Positions 13,225-23,569 of a DNA stretch of 64,000 nt are shown here, piece after piece (within the stretch, counting starts at the first letter, position 1; the number at the start of each line of letters is the position of its first letter). Source of the DNA: Larix kaempferi (Eukaryota > Streptophyta > Pinopsida > Pinales > Pinaceae); contig BSBM01000600.1 in NCBI GenBank assembly GCA_027924585.1, positions 16,303,001-16,367,000 on the forward strand, given 5' to 3'. The notes under the pieces are model-generated. The model was not told the origin of the DNA and ran no database searches. It worked only from the letters and a program-made list of their open reading frames with translations. A program made the position numbers and the translations under genes.

Positions 13225-14598
13225 TCACATTCTGGAATTTAGGAGGAATGGACAGCACATTGGAATCCCGTGAAGGGTTTTTTGAATAAATACAATAGGA
13301 ACCAATTCACACTCCCCCCTGGATCCACTATCCTCCAAGCAAGCAGATACCACAACATCGACATGTTTATCAGAAAGGTTGACAGCCGACTCGCATACAG
13401 GTAGAGCTGGAGAAGAAATAAAAGAAGAGTCTGAAACAATCTGGGCTTCCCCACAAAAAGGAACATCCGAAGAAGTGCTAGGGCGCAAATTAGGAGGGCA
13501 AGAATCAACCCCTAAGACAGGATCGGGACAACAACCAACCAAATCTGGCCCAAGAACAGTCACAGGTTTGGACAAACCATGCCTCAACTGTACAACCCCC
13601 AATGAAATCCTCCTATCTAAATCCACCTCTTTGTCTGAAATAAAATCTAACTCTTCTTTAGAAAGCTCAGAATAAGCAGATTCCGGAGGAACTTTCAACT
13701 TACCAGTAACTGGAGTCTTCGGGGAAGCCATCTTCGGGAGAGCCGAAGCAAAATGTGGAGAGTTCAATGAATCCTGGCGACTCGACTCCTTCGGGCACGA
13801 CAGATGCTTAGGGCATCTTGCTTGAATGTGCCCTACCTCCCGACAGTGAAAACAGCGAAACGAAATCCTATAGAAATCCAACAGCTGAGTCCAGCTACGA
13901 TCGCCCCAGACAATCTCAATAGCAGCCGACAAGCCCAACCTCAAATCTATTTCCAGTAAGACCTTCGCATAGCGTCTATCAATTCCAAAGATAGAGTTTT
14001 TGTCTACCCTGATGCACTTACCCACCGAATTTTCCAGCCCAGCCACAGTGTCCTCCATCCAAATTTCAATTGGGAGACCGGGGACAATCATCCACAGATG
14101 GCGAATACCTTGACGCTCATGTATAGGGTCAAAAGCTACGTGCCAGCGCTTAAGATTCAAAGAGCCATTCTTAAACAACCAGGTCCCCTCAAGAATCCGC
14201 GCCAAAGCCTCTGCAGAGGGGAAAATAAATAGTATCCACTTATTTACCAGCAAATTTATCCTCGATGTATTACCCACAAGAGGCATCCAATTGTTATTGA
14301 CCCACTCAACAATTTCCACCTTCGAACCAGATGCATACTCCAATCTCCCAACCAAAGCTTTGTCCACCAGCATTTCGACCCTCACCAAGTTTGCAGCAGC
14401 AGGTATTACGAATCTCTCCACCTTCTCTCAGGCCTTGAGAGTCTTAGCCCTCCGCCTGCATTTAGCTTTAGCACCAGATAAGTTAGGGTTTCTCCCATAC
14501 CCGCGAGCAGAGGGGGAAAGTTCAGCAGGGAAAACACCAGACTCAAACCCGAGGGAATGACAAGAATGAGGAAAAGCCCCACCCTCGTGCGAATTCAT
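13225..14598 (-). pseudogene. LINE ORF1: nucleic-acid-binding gag-like protein
   Basis: ORF1 should coat the LINE RNA to form the ribonucleoprotein. I place the start at the ATG at 14598-14596 because the frame upstream of the later ATG at 14421 is open except for one TGA near 14424. A DUF4283-like region covers roughly residues 60-200 (words such as ILEGTWLFKN and LPIEIWMED). A CX2CX4HX4C zinc knuckle, CFHCREVGHIQARC, follows near 13860-13815. The remaining 200 residues are Pro/Ser-rich and low in structure. Total is about 458 codons, normal for plant L1 ORF1. Apart from the single stop the frame is intact. Confidence 0.88.
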
Positions 14599-14848
14599 GT
14601 CCCGGCCACCGGACCAGCCGGTGAATCAGCCACCTGTCCTAGGCAGAAGGACAACGATGACACCTCCCACAAAATGAACCAGCTGGCCCTACAATCCCGT
14701 ACACTCCCTAGGGGCCAGAAATCGGTGACGACCCTAGCACACACGAACGAATCCATAACCGTCACCCTCACGTCCAAAACCAGAAGATTTTGCAGGCCCT
14801 TCCTGCGAAACCCTAGTAGAAACCACCATCGCACTCCTCCAAAACATC

Positions 14849-14865
14849 ATCTTAAGGACTATTTT
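14849..14865. repeat. LINE target-site duplication, 5' side
   Basis: Exact copy of 8729-8745 and defines the 5' end of the LINE. Confidence 0.93.
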
Positions 14866-15389
14866 ACATTCTCTCCAACTTAATTAAATATTTATTAGCC
14901 ATATTCACTAGTTACCTTTTTTTGATGGAGAAGTCTAATACTATAAGATTTTTAAATTTTTAGCAATAGTTAATTGAATTATACAATTTTGGTCAAATTA
15001 TAAATATTCATTGCTTAAATTGTATTTTTTAATATATAAATAGATTGAGTATGATTAAAAATAGTAATTTTGAAAACAATTAGACCAACTTAATCGCAAA
15101 TGTTTAGACTACTATTCTTCATTATTTTGGAGGAGAGTGGAGGAGAAGGCAATGGTGAGGGCAAGAAAGTGATTTGAATTAGTTTAATATATTTTTTTTT
15201 CAGAAAATGATTTGAATCCGTTTAGTATTTTTTTTTTTTGTTATTTCCAAGAAATCAAAAAGTACATACCATCCCCAATAAACTGGGATCTTTAAAAATT
15301 CTTTTAGTATTATTAGTGAAATACCAAAAATAAAGTACCAAATAAAATAATAAATAATTATTAGGTTAAAGAGTCAAAGCTGTTTACAT
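14866..15389. other. AT-rich spacer upstream of the Agenet gene
   Basis: AT-rich, with two T-runs near 15190 and 15229-15240. Nothing gene-like is seen. It could hold distal promoter elements of the gene downstream. Confidence 0.4.
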
Positions 15390-15468
15390 CCCATGGCATT
15401 CTCGTATCCCATAGTATTAACCCATGGTATTCTCGTATCCCATAGTATTAACCCATGGTAGCTCTATG
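15390..15468. repeat. 31-bp tandem repeat just upstream of a TATA box
   Basis: Two near-identical 31-bp units (15390-15420 and 15421-15451), each starting CCCATGGNATTCTCGTATCC, followed by a partial third unit CCCATGGTA. The array ends about 15-25 bp before the TATA box of the Agenet gene, so it could act as a duplicated promoter element. That role is inferred only from position. Confidence 0.85.
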
Positions 15469-15474
15469 ATAACC

Positions 15475-15483
15475 TATATATAT
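15475..15483 (+). promoter_or_regulatory. TATA box of the Agenet gene
   Basis: TATATATAT about 210 bp before the start codon at 15691, leaving room for a 5' UTR of about 180 bp. It follows the 31-bp repeats. No other strong TATA box lies nearer the ATG, though plant AT-rich DNA makes chance matches common. Confidence 0.5.
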
Positions 15484-15690
15484 GTATGTTTGGTCATTCA
15501 AACAGCCGTGCCAAAGAAGTAAAGTTGAAGCTTGATGTATATTTTTTACAGTTGGGTTTTCTACTTAAAATTTTTTATCTCCTTTTGCTATTTATTTTAT
15601 TTCATGTCAGGTTTCTTTATTGTTAAATCCCTTCAAGGTTATTGTTTATCCCTGTTTATTTTATAACACTCTCAAAGTTAAGCTAGTGAA

Positions 15691-16495
15691 ATGGCTATGA
15701 AGGAAGGAATGATAGTGGAGGTCCGCTGCAATGAGGAAGGATATAGAGGGGCTTGGGTTGAAGGTATTGTCAGAACTATTGAAAGAAGAGGGGTTTGCAA
15801 GGTAAATTTGAAGAAGATTGTAAGCACTAATGTAAAGTCATTGTTGGAGGTGAAAAAGTCTATAAGGACTTTTGGACAGTCATTGGTGGAGGTCTCTCGG
15901 GCTGATGTGAGACCCATTCCGCCACACAGACAGTGGCCTCTCCATTGTTTAAATGGAGTAGCTGTGGAAGCTTGGGAGACAGATTGCTGGTGGCCCGGCT
16001 TCATAGTCCGAGAGGTTTCATGTGACGGTCGCCATCTTTGGTTGGTTTCGTTCCCTCATACGCACATTTTAACGGCATATCATCTTTCACTGTTACGTCC
16101 TGCTCAAGAATGGCGAGAAGGAAAGTGGAATTTATTACCTCCGGTTTGATTCCTCAAACTCTCTATATCTTAATATTTTAATATTTTCGTATTAGGGCTC
16201 TTTTAAAACATTTGATTAATACCCAATCTTGTATTGAACTCTGATTCAAGTAATATTCGATTATGCTATACAGGAGAGAAACTTAAACATTGGGCAGGTA
16301 ATCAGGGTACCGACTGTTGAGGAAGCTCTGAAATCTAGCAACCTGTGCGATGTATTGCAAGTATGCCCTACAAAGAAAATAATAGAAGCTCTGAACACCA
16401 AGCAATCGTCTTCTGCTGAGGACGAGTCCAAAGCAAACACTGTGTCTAAGGTTCCGCAGAGGAGTTTGAACAACCCAGACAAGATAAGTGGGTGA
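15691..16495 (+). CDS. Agenet/Tudor-like domain protein, two exons
   Basis: Candidate host gene. Agenet domains are plant Tudor-family modules; some relatives bind modified histone tails or RNA in the nucleus. Exon 1 is 15691-16143 (151 codons): ATG follows CTAGTGAA. It shows two Agenet-like repeats: residues 5-60 (GMIVEVRCNEEGYRGAWVEG) and 85-140 (GVAVEAWETDCWWPGFIVRE). The exon-1 frame hits TGA at 16147, but a GT donor at 16144 and a CAG acceptor at 16271-16273 define a 130-bp intron of phase 0. Exon 2, 16274-16495, is then open for 73 codons to TGA, hydrophilic and Ser/Lys-rich. Total is 224 residues, shorter than DUF724 proteins but like small Agenet proteins. No stop or frameshift interrupts it, unlike every neighbour. 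It could still be a recent gene fragment. Confidence 0.75.
16144..16273 (+). other. Intron of the Agenet gene
   Basis: 130 bp, AT-rich, starting GTTTGATTCC and ending TATGCTATACAG. It lies in phase 0 and joins two open frames. Inferred from splice consensus and frame; no transcript evidence is available. Confidence 0.65.
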
Positions 16496-16629
16496 AGACA
16501 TTATAGGCGTAGACACCAGTTCGAATTTTTGGCATTTGAAGCTGTGTGAACCAAATTATGATACCAGCTATGTTATGTATAATACTAATATCATAGATTT
16601 TTAAAATCTGGGTCGGTTCACTTTGTTGA

Positions 16630-16788
16630 AATAAATTTTCTTGCACGCTTTTGGATATTCTTCTAAGTATTGGTTGATTGGATCAACCTTTATATTTTGA
16701 TCAATGCATCTCCAGCTTCCTGCTTATTTCTTTTTGTTTTTAGTAATTTTTCCATCTTGTATATATTGAACTATGTATATGCAATAAA
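16630..16788 (+). terminator. Polyadenylation signals AATAAA
   Basis: AATAAA at 16630-16635 and again at 16783-16788, 135 and 288 bp after the stop codon of the Agenet gene. The spacing is normal for a plant 3' UTR, but the hexamer is common in AT-rich DNA. Confidence 0.4.
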
Positions 16789-16795
16789 TATGAGT

Positions 16796-17980
16796 CCATT
16801 CGATTAGCTAGTTTTGTATTAATATTTTGTGAAAGGACATGCAAATATACTGTGCATCAAATTATTTATTTCATAAATCAGTCAGGATGTTGTTCTTCTA
16901 TTTATTTTATTTTGTATGCTTTTGATACTTAGTTTGGATATTTGTTTCTCTACTTGTGACTTAGTTTATTTTATTTTGTATGTCATTAAGATATTTATTA
17001 TGAATTTTTAAAGCATTAATGCAACTGGATTTTATAGGTACAGTAATATATATAGCAACACTTTATAGCTTAGAATGAAGAAGTATTTTTAGCAAGCTTA
17101 GAATAAAGAAGTATTTTTTAGCATGCTTAGAATAAAGAAATATTTTTTATTTTGTTAAAAAGGTGTTTTGAAGTAGACAAAATAATGAAAAGTTGAAGGG
17201 TTCTTTTAATATTAATGTTTTTAATTTTGTTATTAATTAATTTTGATTGTTTTAGTTGTTTACCATGAAATGTTTTTATATTTAAGGAGTTAGTCTTGGG
17301 ATTGCCCAAATCATTTTGATGTAAGGATTTAAAATTTATATAGAGATTGAAAGACAAAGTAAACATGTAACTTTAGAGACTTCCTTTTTACTATTAACAA
17401 CCCTTAACAATTTAAGCTAATTCACTTAACTACAATATGTGATGGATCATTTTACTAAAAACAACATTAATAACTCATTTTGTTGAATACCAATAAGTCA
17501 AGATTCCATGTCATATCAAAAATAAGATTGCATTTCTTATTAATTATTTAAATAACAACCTTGGTACTAAGGACCTCCAAATATCACTAGGCAGATTTAA
17601 AGGTGATTGGGTGGTAGTATAAAGGAGTGATATAAGGTTAAGTATGAAACATGTTTTTAGCTATCTTATGATAGCTTTGAGGGATGATATATGATTGAGT
17701 ATGGAGTAGATTATGAGGAGATCTTATGACAGTGTCAAGGAGAATTTATGGTTTATGGTGCAATCTTTGAGGTGATTATATCAACATTATTTTATATGCT
17801 TCTTAAGTTGGTTGGTGCCCACAAAAAATTTCCTCAAAATATAGTACTAAGGACCTCCAACTATCACTAACCATATTTTGGGAAGAGTGTATTTACTGTT
17901 TCAAAGTAAATGGATGATTGATGAATGTTTAAAAAGAAAAAATATCTTATATTGATTCACCCCCACCTCACTAAGCATAA
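16796..17980. other. AT-rich intergenic DNA with a short triple repeat
   Basis: No gene is recognised. At 17067-17152 there are three near-copies of a unit of about 30 bp containing GCTTAGAATAAAGAAGTATTTTT. The rest is AT-rich. Confidence 0.5.
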
Positions 17981-18107
17981 GTTCAACAACTATATCTTAT
18001 ATTTTCTTTAAATAAGGAATAATGTTCAACAACTATATCCTATATTGCCTTTAAATAAGGAATAATGTTCAACAACTATATCCTATATTGCCTTTAAATA
18101 AGGAATA
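17981..18107. repeat. 43-bp minisatellite, three copies
   Basis: Three head-to-tail copies with starts at 17981, 18024 and 18067, each beginning GTTCAACAACTATATC and ending TTTAAATAAGGAATA. The last two are identical over nearly their full length, pointing to a recent duplication step. Confidence 0.9.
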
Positions 18108-18339
18108 CTTATATTAAGTAACCTAGGTCCCCAACAACAAGATCCTACTTTCCAACTAGAACTTGAAATAATCCTTGGAACATTGGTCAAACAACTAAGG
18201 AATTGAGCAAAGACTAAGTATCTCATTAAGTGCAAGAATCTAGGAACATAAGGCATGCTCCACATCTAATCAAATGTCCACGGAAACAATTGTTTGAAGG
18301 TAAGGGATATTTTATGATTTAGATATTGAAATGTTACAA

Positions 18340-19745
18340 TTCTATTCTTATATTAGTGTTTTAAATCTTGTATCAACTAGTTGATTATTACATGGATATA
18401 AACAAATTTAATGCTCGCATACTAATTATTAATATAATATATATATATATATATATATTAATGTTACACTACACATCTCCTCCAAGATAAAAGTCTATTT
18501 CCCACAATTTTCTCACCTAACAATATTATATAATTCAATTTGACCCGTTAAACACCATTTGTATAGTTTATATATATTCTAACTAAATCACATGGAGCCT
18601 TCATAAATATTTCATGGACTATTAACTAATTACACATATGAACAAATTTAATGCCAACTAATTAATTATTACTATATTTATTGTTTTTATGCATGTTACA
18701 CTACATATCTCCCCCAAGATAATAATGTCCTTAATATAATTATCTCTTTAGTTTTTCTACACTATCAATATTATATACTTAAATTTGACCTATTAAACAC
18801 TACACACATAGTTTAATTAAATGGAGCTTTCATCAATATTCCATGTATCATCTAATTACTTTGATATAGATATAAACAAATTTAATGCACATTAACTAAT
18901 TATTACATTTGACATTGCCAAATTTAAACATCAAAACTCTAACATACATCTACTATCTAATTATTACATTGATATAGGCAAATTTAAATTATTACTATAT
19001 TTATTCTTTATATGTACTATATTCCCATACAAAACATTGTTATAGAAATCATCTTTCACACAAATATCCTTTTAGTTTAAAAATCCATATATCTAGCTAA
19101 ACTAACATATCTTCACAAATATTCCATAATCTACCAACCAATTAAATACTACATTGATATAAACAAAAAAAACACTTGTAATTATTACATCCAGATTGTC
19201 AATAATGAGTAGCCTAAAGAAGAGTGTGTTTGAACCATTCCATTTTTGTTTAACTCACCATTCTATGAAGCCTTCATAAATATTCCATGTTACATCATCT
19301 AATTAATCATTACATGAATATAAACAAATTTATTTCCCTCCTACCAATTATTATTATGATTAGTATATTTTTTATTTTATATATATATATTACCTTACAC
19401 ATCTCCTCGAAGATAAAAAGTGTCTTCAATACAATTAAATATTAGAAGTATTAACTAATTAACTATTACATAGATATAAATTATAATAACTAATTATTAC
19501 AATTATTACTAGATTTTTCCTTCTTATTAGGCTACATTACACATCTCACCCAAAATGAAAAGTGTTTTTAGTACAATCATATATTTAGTTTTTCTCAATT
19601 TTCAATACATCTCACCCAAAATGAAAAGTGTTTTTAGTACAATCATATATTTAGTTTTTCTCAATTTTCAATATAGTTTAATTATTACTTGACATATAAA
19701 CAAATTAATGCACATTAATTAACTAATTATTACATTTGGCCAATA
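18340..19745. repeat. Degenerate long-period repeat region with TA microsatellite
   Basis: The phrase ATTACAT.GATATAAACAAATTTAATGC recurs with variation near 18385, 18618, 18863, 19150, 19310, 19460 and 19690, often followed by TGTTACACTACACATCTC and CAAGATAA. This suggests decayed tandem units of roughly 150-300 bp. A pure TA run is at 18436-18459. A precise 66-bp duplication lies at 19541-19672 (units start ACATCTCACCCAAAATGAAA). No coding potential is seen. Confidence 0.7.
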
Positions 19746-20089
19746 AGAGAGATCACTCGAGCCATGAAGAAACTATGATTGCTGTTGAAGAGTGAGATCA
19801 TTGTAGATGTTGGTTCTGAAGCGAATTGTCGTGGAGCAAAGGAAGATCTGAAGTTCTTGCGGGTCAGTAGTATGCCCATGTGCGACCACCTCTGAAGTGG
19901 TCACGACCAATTGCGAGGACACTTATGAAACTATTTTCTTCATGCTCGGTCACAGGCAGTAAATGCTCAGCGTGCGACCATGTGTTGGTTTTTTGGCAGT
20001 AAATGTTTGGTTATATTTATCTTTATATCATATGTTTTTTTCCTTGGAATCTTTATATCATATGTTATTCATATATGATGTTATTTGAT
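19746..20089. other. Spacer, nothing recognised
   Basis: Less AT-rich sequence with a short repeated word (TGCGACCA) near 19890 and 19975. No gene or transposon motif is evident. Confidence 0.35.
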
Positions 20090-20880
20090 TCATAAATGGA
20101 AATCTTAGAGAATATAATAAGCTAAAGAAAATCTTGGACTTATATGGTAGGGTTATGGGATTGAAGATAAATATAGAAAGATTGTCCACCTATTTTAAGG
20201 ATATCGAGATTGGGAATGAGAAGAGGATTGTGGTAGACTTTCCTTTTATTGTTTTAAATAAGAATAATTTAAGTGTTTGGGTTTCTTATTAAAACCCAAA
20301 GGACTATGGGTGGTTATTATCAATAATTGAGACTCAAATCAATCACTAGAGAAAACATATGGCTTCTTATTAGTGGTCAACTGATTTTGGTTAAATCGAT
20401 TTTAAAGGAAATGTCAATTTTTTTGGTATTCAATAGAATTTATTCAAAAGGGTGTTTCAAAGACAATTAGGAGGAAATGTTTCGATTTTTTAATTCTAGA
20501 AAATGTAAAAATGATTGAAACCTTCTAACATAATGGAAAAAAATTAGATATGCCAAAATAAGATGGGGTTTGAGGATTAATAATGTCCATGTATTTGGTT
20601 TATCATTACTAACCAAAACGTTTTGGAAGGTCTTGACTAAAAGAGAATTATGGAGAGAAACTATAGAACATAAAAATGATGCTCTAGTTTATTTTTTATA
20701 TTGGATTAGATATTCTAAGAAATGTTTTCAATCATTAGAATTATTGCTTAGATCGTTTGTAGTGATACAAGATGACTTAGCTTGGAAGGTGGGTTCAAGT
20801 AAAAATGTAAGACTTGGAGATCATCTAATTTTAGGATGTGGAGATAGGTTTCCATTTTTTTTATAAATTAGTTCTTACAT
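20090..20880 (+). pseudogene. LINE relic: C-terminal part of reverse transcriptase
   Basis: Plus-strand decayed LINE ORF2. Near 20145 the words YGRVMGLKINIE match the region just after the LINE reverse-transcriptase active site. A frame-shifted GFLLKPKG near 20285 and LVKSILKEM near 20390 match the following thumb region. Later sequence (WGLRINNVHVFGLSLLTK, 20563 on) matches the WGIKD-type stretch of LINE proteins. There are many stops. It is a different, older insertion than the LINE at 8.7-14.8 kb and lies on the other strand. Confidence 0.65.
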
Positions 20881-22080
20881 TATACTTTCACAAAGTTTAC
20901 ATATACATAGAAAGAGAGTCGGCATTGATCCTCCAGAATAGGGAAGTTACTTGGGCATTGAGTTAAAAAAAAGACTGTTAACAACCTCTGAAAATAGCTC
21001 CCTAACTGCCTCTATTGGGGTACATACAAAACATATAAGTAAATCCCAAATTCCTGCAAATTGACAGTGATAAACCAAACGACTACAAACATAAACTGTT
21101 GGTAGATTCCAAGAGAGAGAAACCATGTCGAACCTGGAAAAACTTGAGGGTGTCGTCGCTACTCATGTTTTGGAGAGGGGTTGGGATCTTAGCGGCATCA
21201 CTGTTTTGGAGGATCCTAACAGCATCGATGTTGTGGAGGCTCCTCGCTTTCCTGGTGAAGATCTTGAGCTTCATTCTTATTGTTTCCAAGGGGTATCACT
21301 ATCAGCTTGGCATCCACCACAGTCGAATTTACCTCTAGTTTTTGTTCCTCCATCTTAAGAGTATGCACACTAGTGCCAGGGTCCACCATGGTTGGAGCAT
21401 GCATGTCCATTATCACCAAAACCAGAGAAAAATTGGCTACCTCAAGTTCTACAACCATCGCGAGGAGCGAAGAAGGAAGGTTGAAGAGATTTGCAATGTC
21501 CACACACCACTCAATCACCACCTAAACTCTATGACCAAGATATTGCACCATAGCCTACGTTTTGTTTTCTAAACCACGAACATCATTCCAAATGTTGAGT
21601 AGGGTGTCCTTCATGGAGGCCAATTTCTAGGCAAGATATTCACAACTCGTCACTCTGCTTTAGGCTTGATGAGAGCAACCTCGCCGGTTAGAAGCATGGA
21701 GGCGCTCCCTAACCATGGTTGTGTTTCCTCCACCATGGATGCACCAAACCTCAACCCAAAAATCGATCGCTAAAACAACATAACCTTCATCTGAGGCATG
21801 ACACTCTAGGTTTGCATGCCCACCTAATATCCTCTCAACGATCATAATTGATGCTTGTGCCATTAATTCACCCTCTCTCTCCACCATTTTTGCATAGTGG
21901 ATTCTCAAGGTGACGCTGTACTTACAAGTAGTCAGGATGGGGATGAGTTAAATGCTGCACCTCCTTGAAAGTCATCGCTAGATCGTCCCCCATCACATCA
22001 CCATCATGCTTCCATCCCTAAACAGTTATCACCCCATCCATATGCAGGTTTCTATTGTTAGAAGAAACTATTAAGCCTCA
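20881..22080 (-). pseudogene. Unidentified degraded coding segment
   Basis: A GC-richer stretch interrupting the LINE relic. Minus-strand frames are open at 21908-21660, 21521-21216 and 21289-21083. They include hydrophilic sequence such as MKDTLLNIWNDVRGLEN, which has the look of a gag-like coiled-coil region, but no zinc knuckle, protease or other hallmark was found. I cannot name it. Its edges and any target duplication are not clear, so whether it is an insertion or a captured fragment is open. Confidence 0.4.
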
Positions 22081-23564
22081 TTATAAAAATCGTTTGTTTA
22101 TGTTGAATCAAATTTGATATGTAAAAAAAATAAATATATGGAAACAAGGATGGTGCTCGGATAATTCCTTAGGTCTAGTAGGTGATCAAATAAATGACTG
22201 AAATGCATATTTAAGCTATCTCAAAAAAGGTCATATGAAATTGAAAGATAATCTAGATTCCTTGGATTGGGATAAGAATAATATTTGGGGTGAATATAAA
22301 TTGGGTTATAATATTATGTTTGAAATGTTGTTATTAAACCTTGTTGGTCGTGGAAGAAAATTTGAAAGCTTGAAGTTGATAAGAAAAACATAATAATTAT
22401 TTGGCTTGCATTTATGAATAAGGTTTTGGCATAGGAAAAGATGCAGAAAAGTCATAGACCAGGGTCCAAGCATATACACACTTTGTAGGAATGAGTGTGA
22501 GACATTTACATTTTTTTTATATTTTTCATATTCTAAGGATATGTTGGAAGAGGTTGAGAAAGTTATTGGGGTGATAAATATGTGGCAAAGAAACTCACTA
22601 GAAGAAACTTAGTAAAAGAGAATTAAAAAGGTTCATATATGTTCCTTTCTTAGTGTTATGGGGAATTTGGTTGGCCTAAAAATCCTTTATATTTGATGAT
22701 ATTTTTTTCCATCTTTTAAAGAATATATATAGATATATAGTTTTGCTCAAAATTGCATTACACATGAAATAGAGAATGTTCATAGTCAACTCCATAAGAT
22801 TTCAAAAAAATATAATGATGATCTAGGGATCCTTTAATGGGGATTTCAATGCAATGAAAATTTCAATAGTGCTAGAGGAGTCCTATACATGTCAAATGAG
22901 CATACTATAAGATTTAAAGCATGTTAGGGTGTGGGATATTGAATTTGCAAGGATAAAAAGAAAAGGAATGGAAACAATATGTGAATGTGTTGAAACATAG
23001 TGCTATAAAGCTCACAAATCACCAAGATATGATCAAGTGGTCAAAAAATGAGGGTATACTAAATTATATAGCCAAATTGGGATACTCTACTAACTTGGAA
23101 GAATCCTAGGAAGAAGAAAGAATTTGGTGGTGGAAACAAGTATGGAAACTAGAAACTCCATTAAAATATAAAATCTTTCTATGGTCGGCATTAACTAATA
23201 AAATTTTAAGATGGGATGATTGTCAAAAGAGTTGGAAGGTCCATTGAGATGTATAATGTTTAAAGATAGTGAGGAATCTAGGATCATATGTCTGTCACAT
23301 GCTTATTTTCTAGATCTATTTGGAATGAAATACTACAAATATCAAATGGTAACATAAGTCCTTATTTTCTAGATCTATTTGGAAATAAATACTACAAATA
23401 TCAAATGGAAAAAACAAATGGTAACATAAGTCTTTGATTGATTATTATTATTGTTGGATAATAGATAAGTCAAAAAAATATGTAAGGCTTTTCCTTGCTA
23501 TGTAATATGGGGCATATGAATATTGAGGAATTGAGGAACCTATATATTTTTCATATATTGACAT
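22081..23564 (+). pseudogene. LINE relic: zf-RVT region
   Basis: Continuation of the plus-strand LINE relic. Near 22270 and 22430-22500 the words WDKNNIW and RFWHRKRC..VIDQGPSIYTLCRNECET resemble the zinc-binding region (zf-RVT) between LINE reverse transcriptase and RNase H. A second, similar block at 23120-23340 reads WWKQVWKLETPLKYKIFLWS. Two copies of the same domain imply two overlapping relics or a duplication. The relic ends where the LTR element of 23570 was inserted and resumes at 30468. Confidence 0.65.
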
Positions 23565-23569
23565 TTCTC
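23565..23569. repeat. Target duplication TTCTC (left) of the non-autonomous LTR element
   Basis: TTCTC directly before the left LTR and again at 30468-30472 directly after the right LTR. Confidence 0.93.

Larger units (their letters stand above)
8746..14848 (-). mobile_element. L1-type LINE, nearly full length
   Basis: Non-LTR retrotransposon on the minus strand, about 6.1 kb, bounded by a perfect 17-bp target duplication. Its 5' end (14848) starts with a short leader that includes TAGGGTTTCGCAGG. ORF1 with a zinc knuckle and ORF2 with endonuclease, reverse transcriptase and RNase H follow. The 3' end is a poly-A tract (T-run on the plus strand) merging into the duplication at 8741-8750. The RNase H domain at the end of ORF2 is a feature of many plant L1 lineages. 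ORF1 has one internal stop; ORF2 has at least two frameshifts and a few stops, so the copy is dead. The uneroded duplication suggests it is younger than most neighbours. Confidence 0.92.

Noticed and set aside
13379-13675. Plus-strand frames across LINE ORF1
   Set aside because: Antisense shadows of the ORF1 C-terminal region.
18340-19745. CRISPR-like array
   Set aside because: Repeats are degenerate, AT-rich and irregularly spaced, with no regular spacers, in a plant context.
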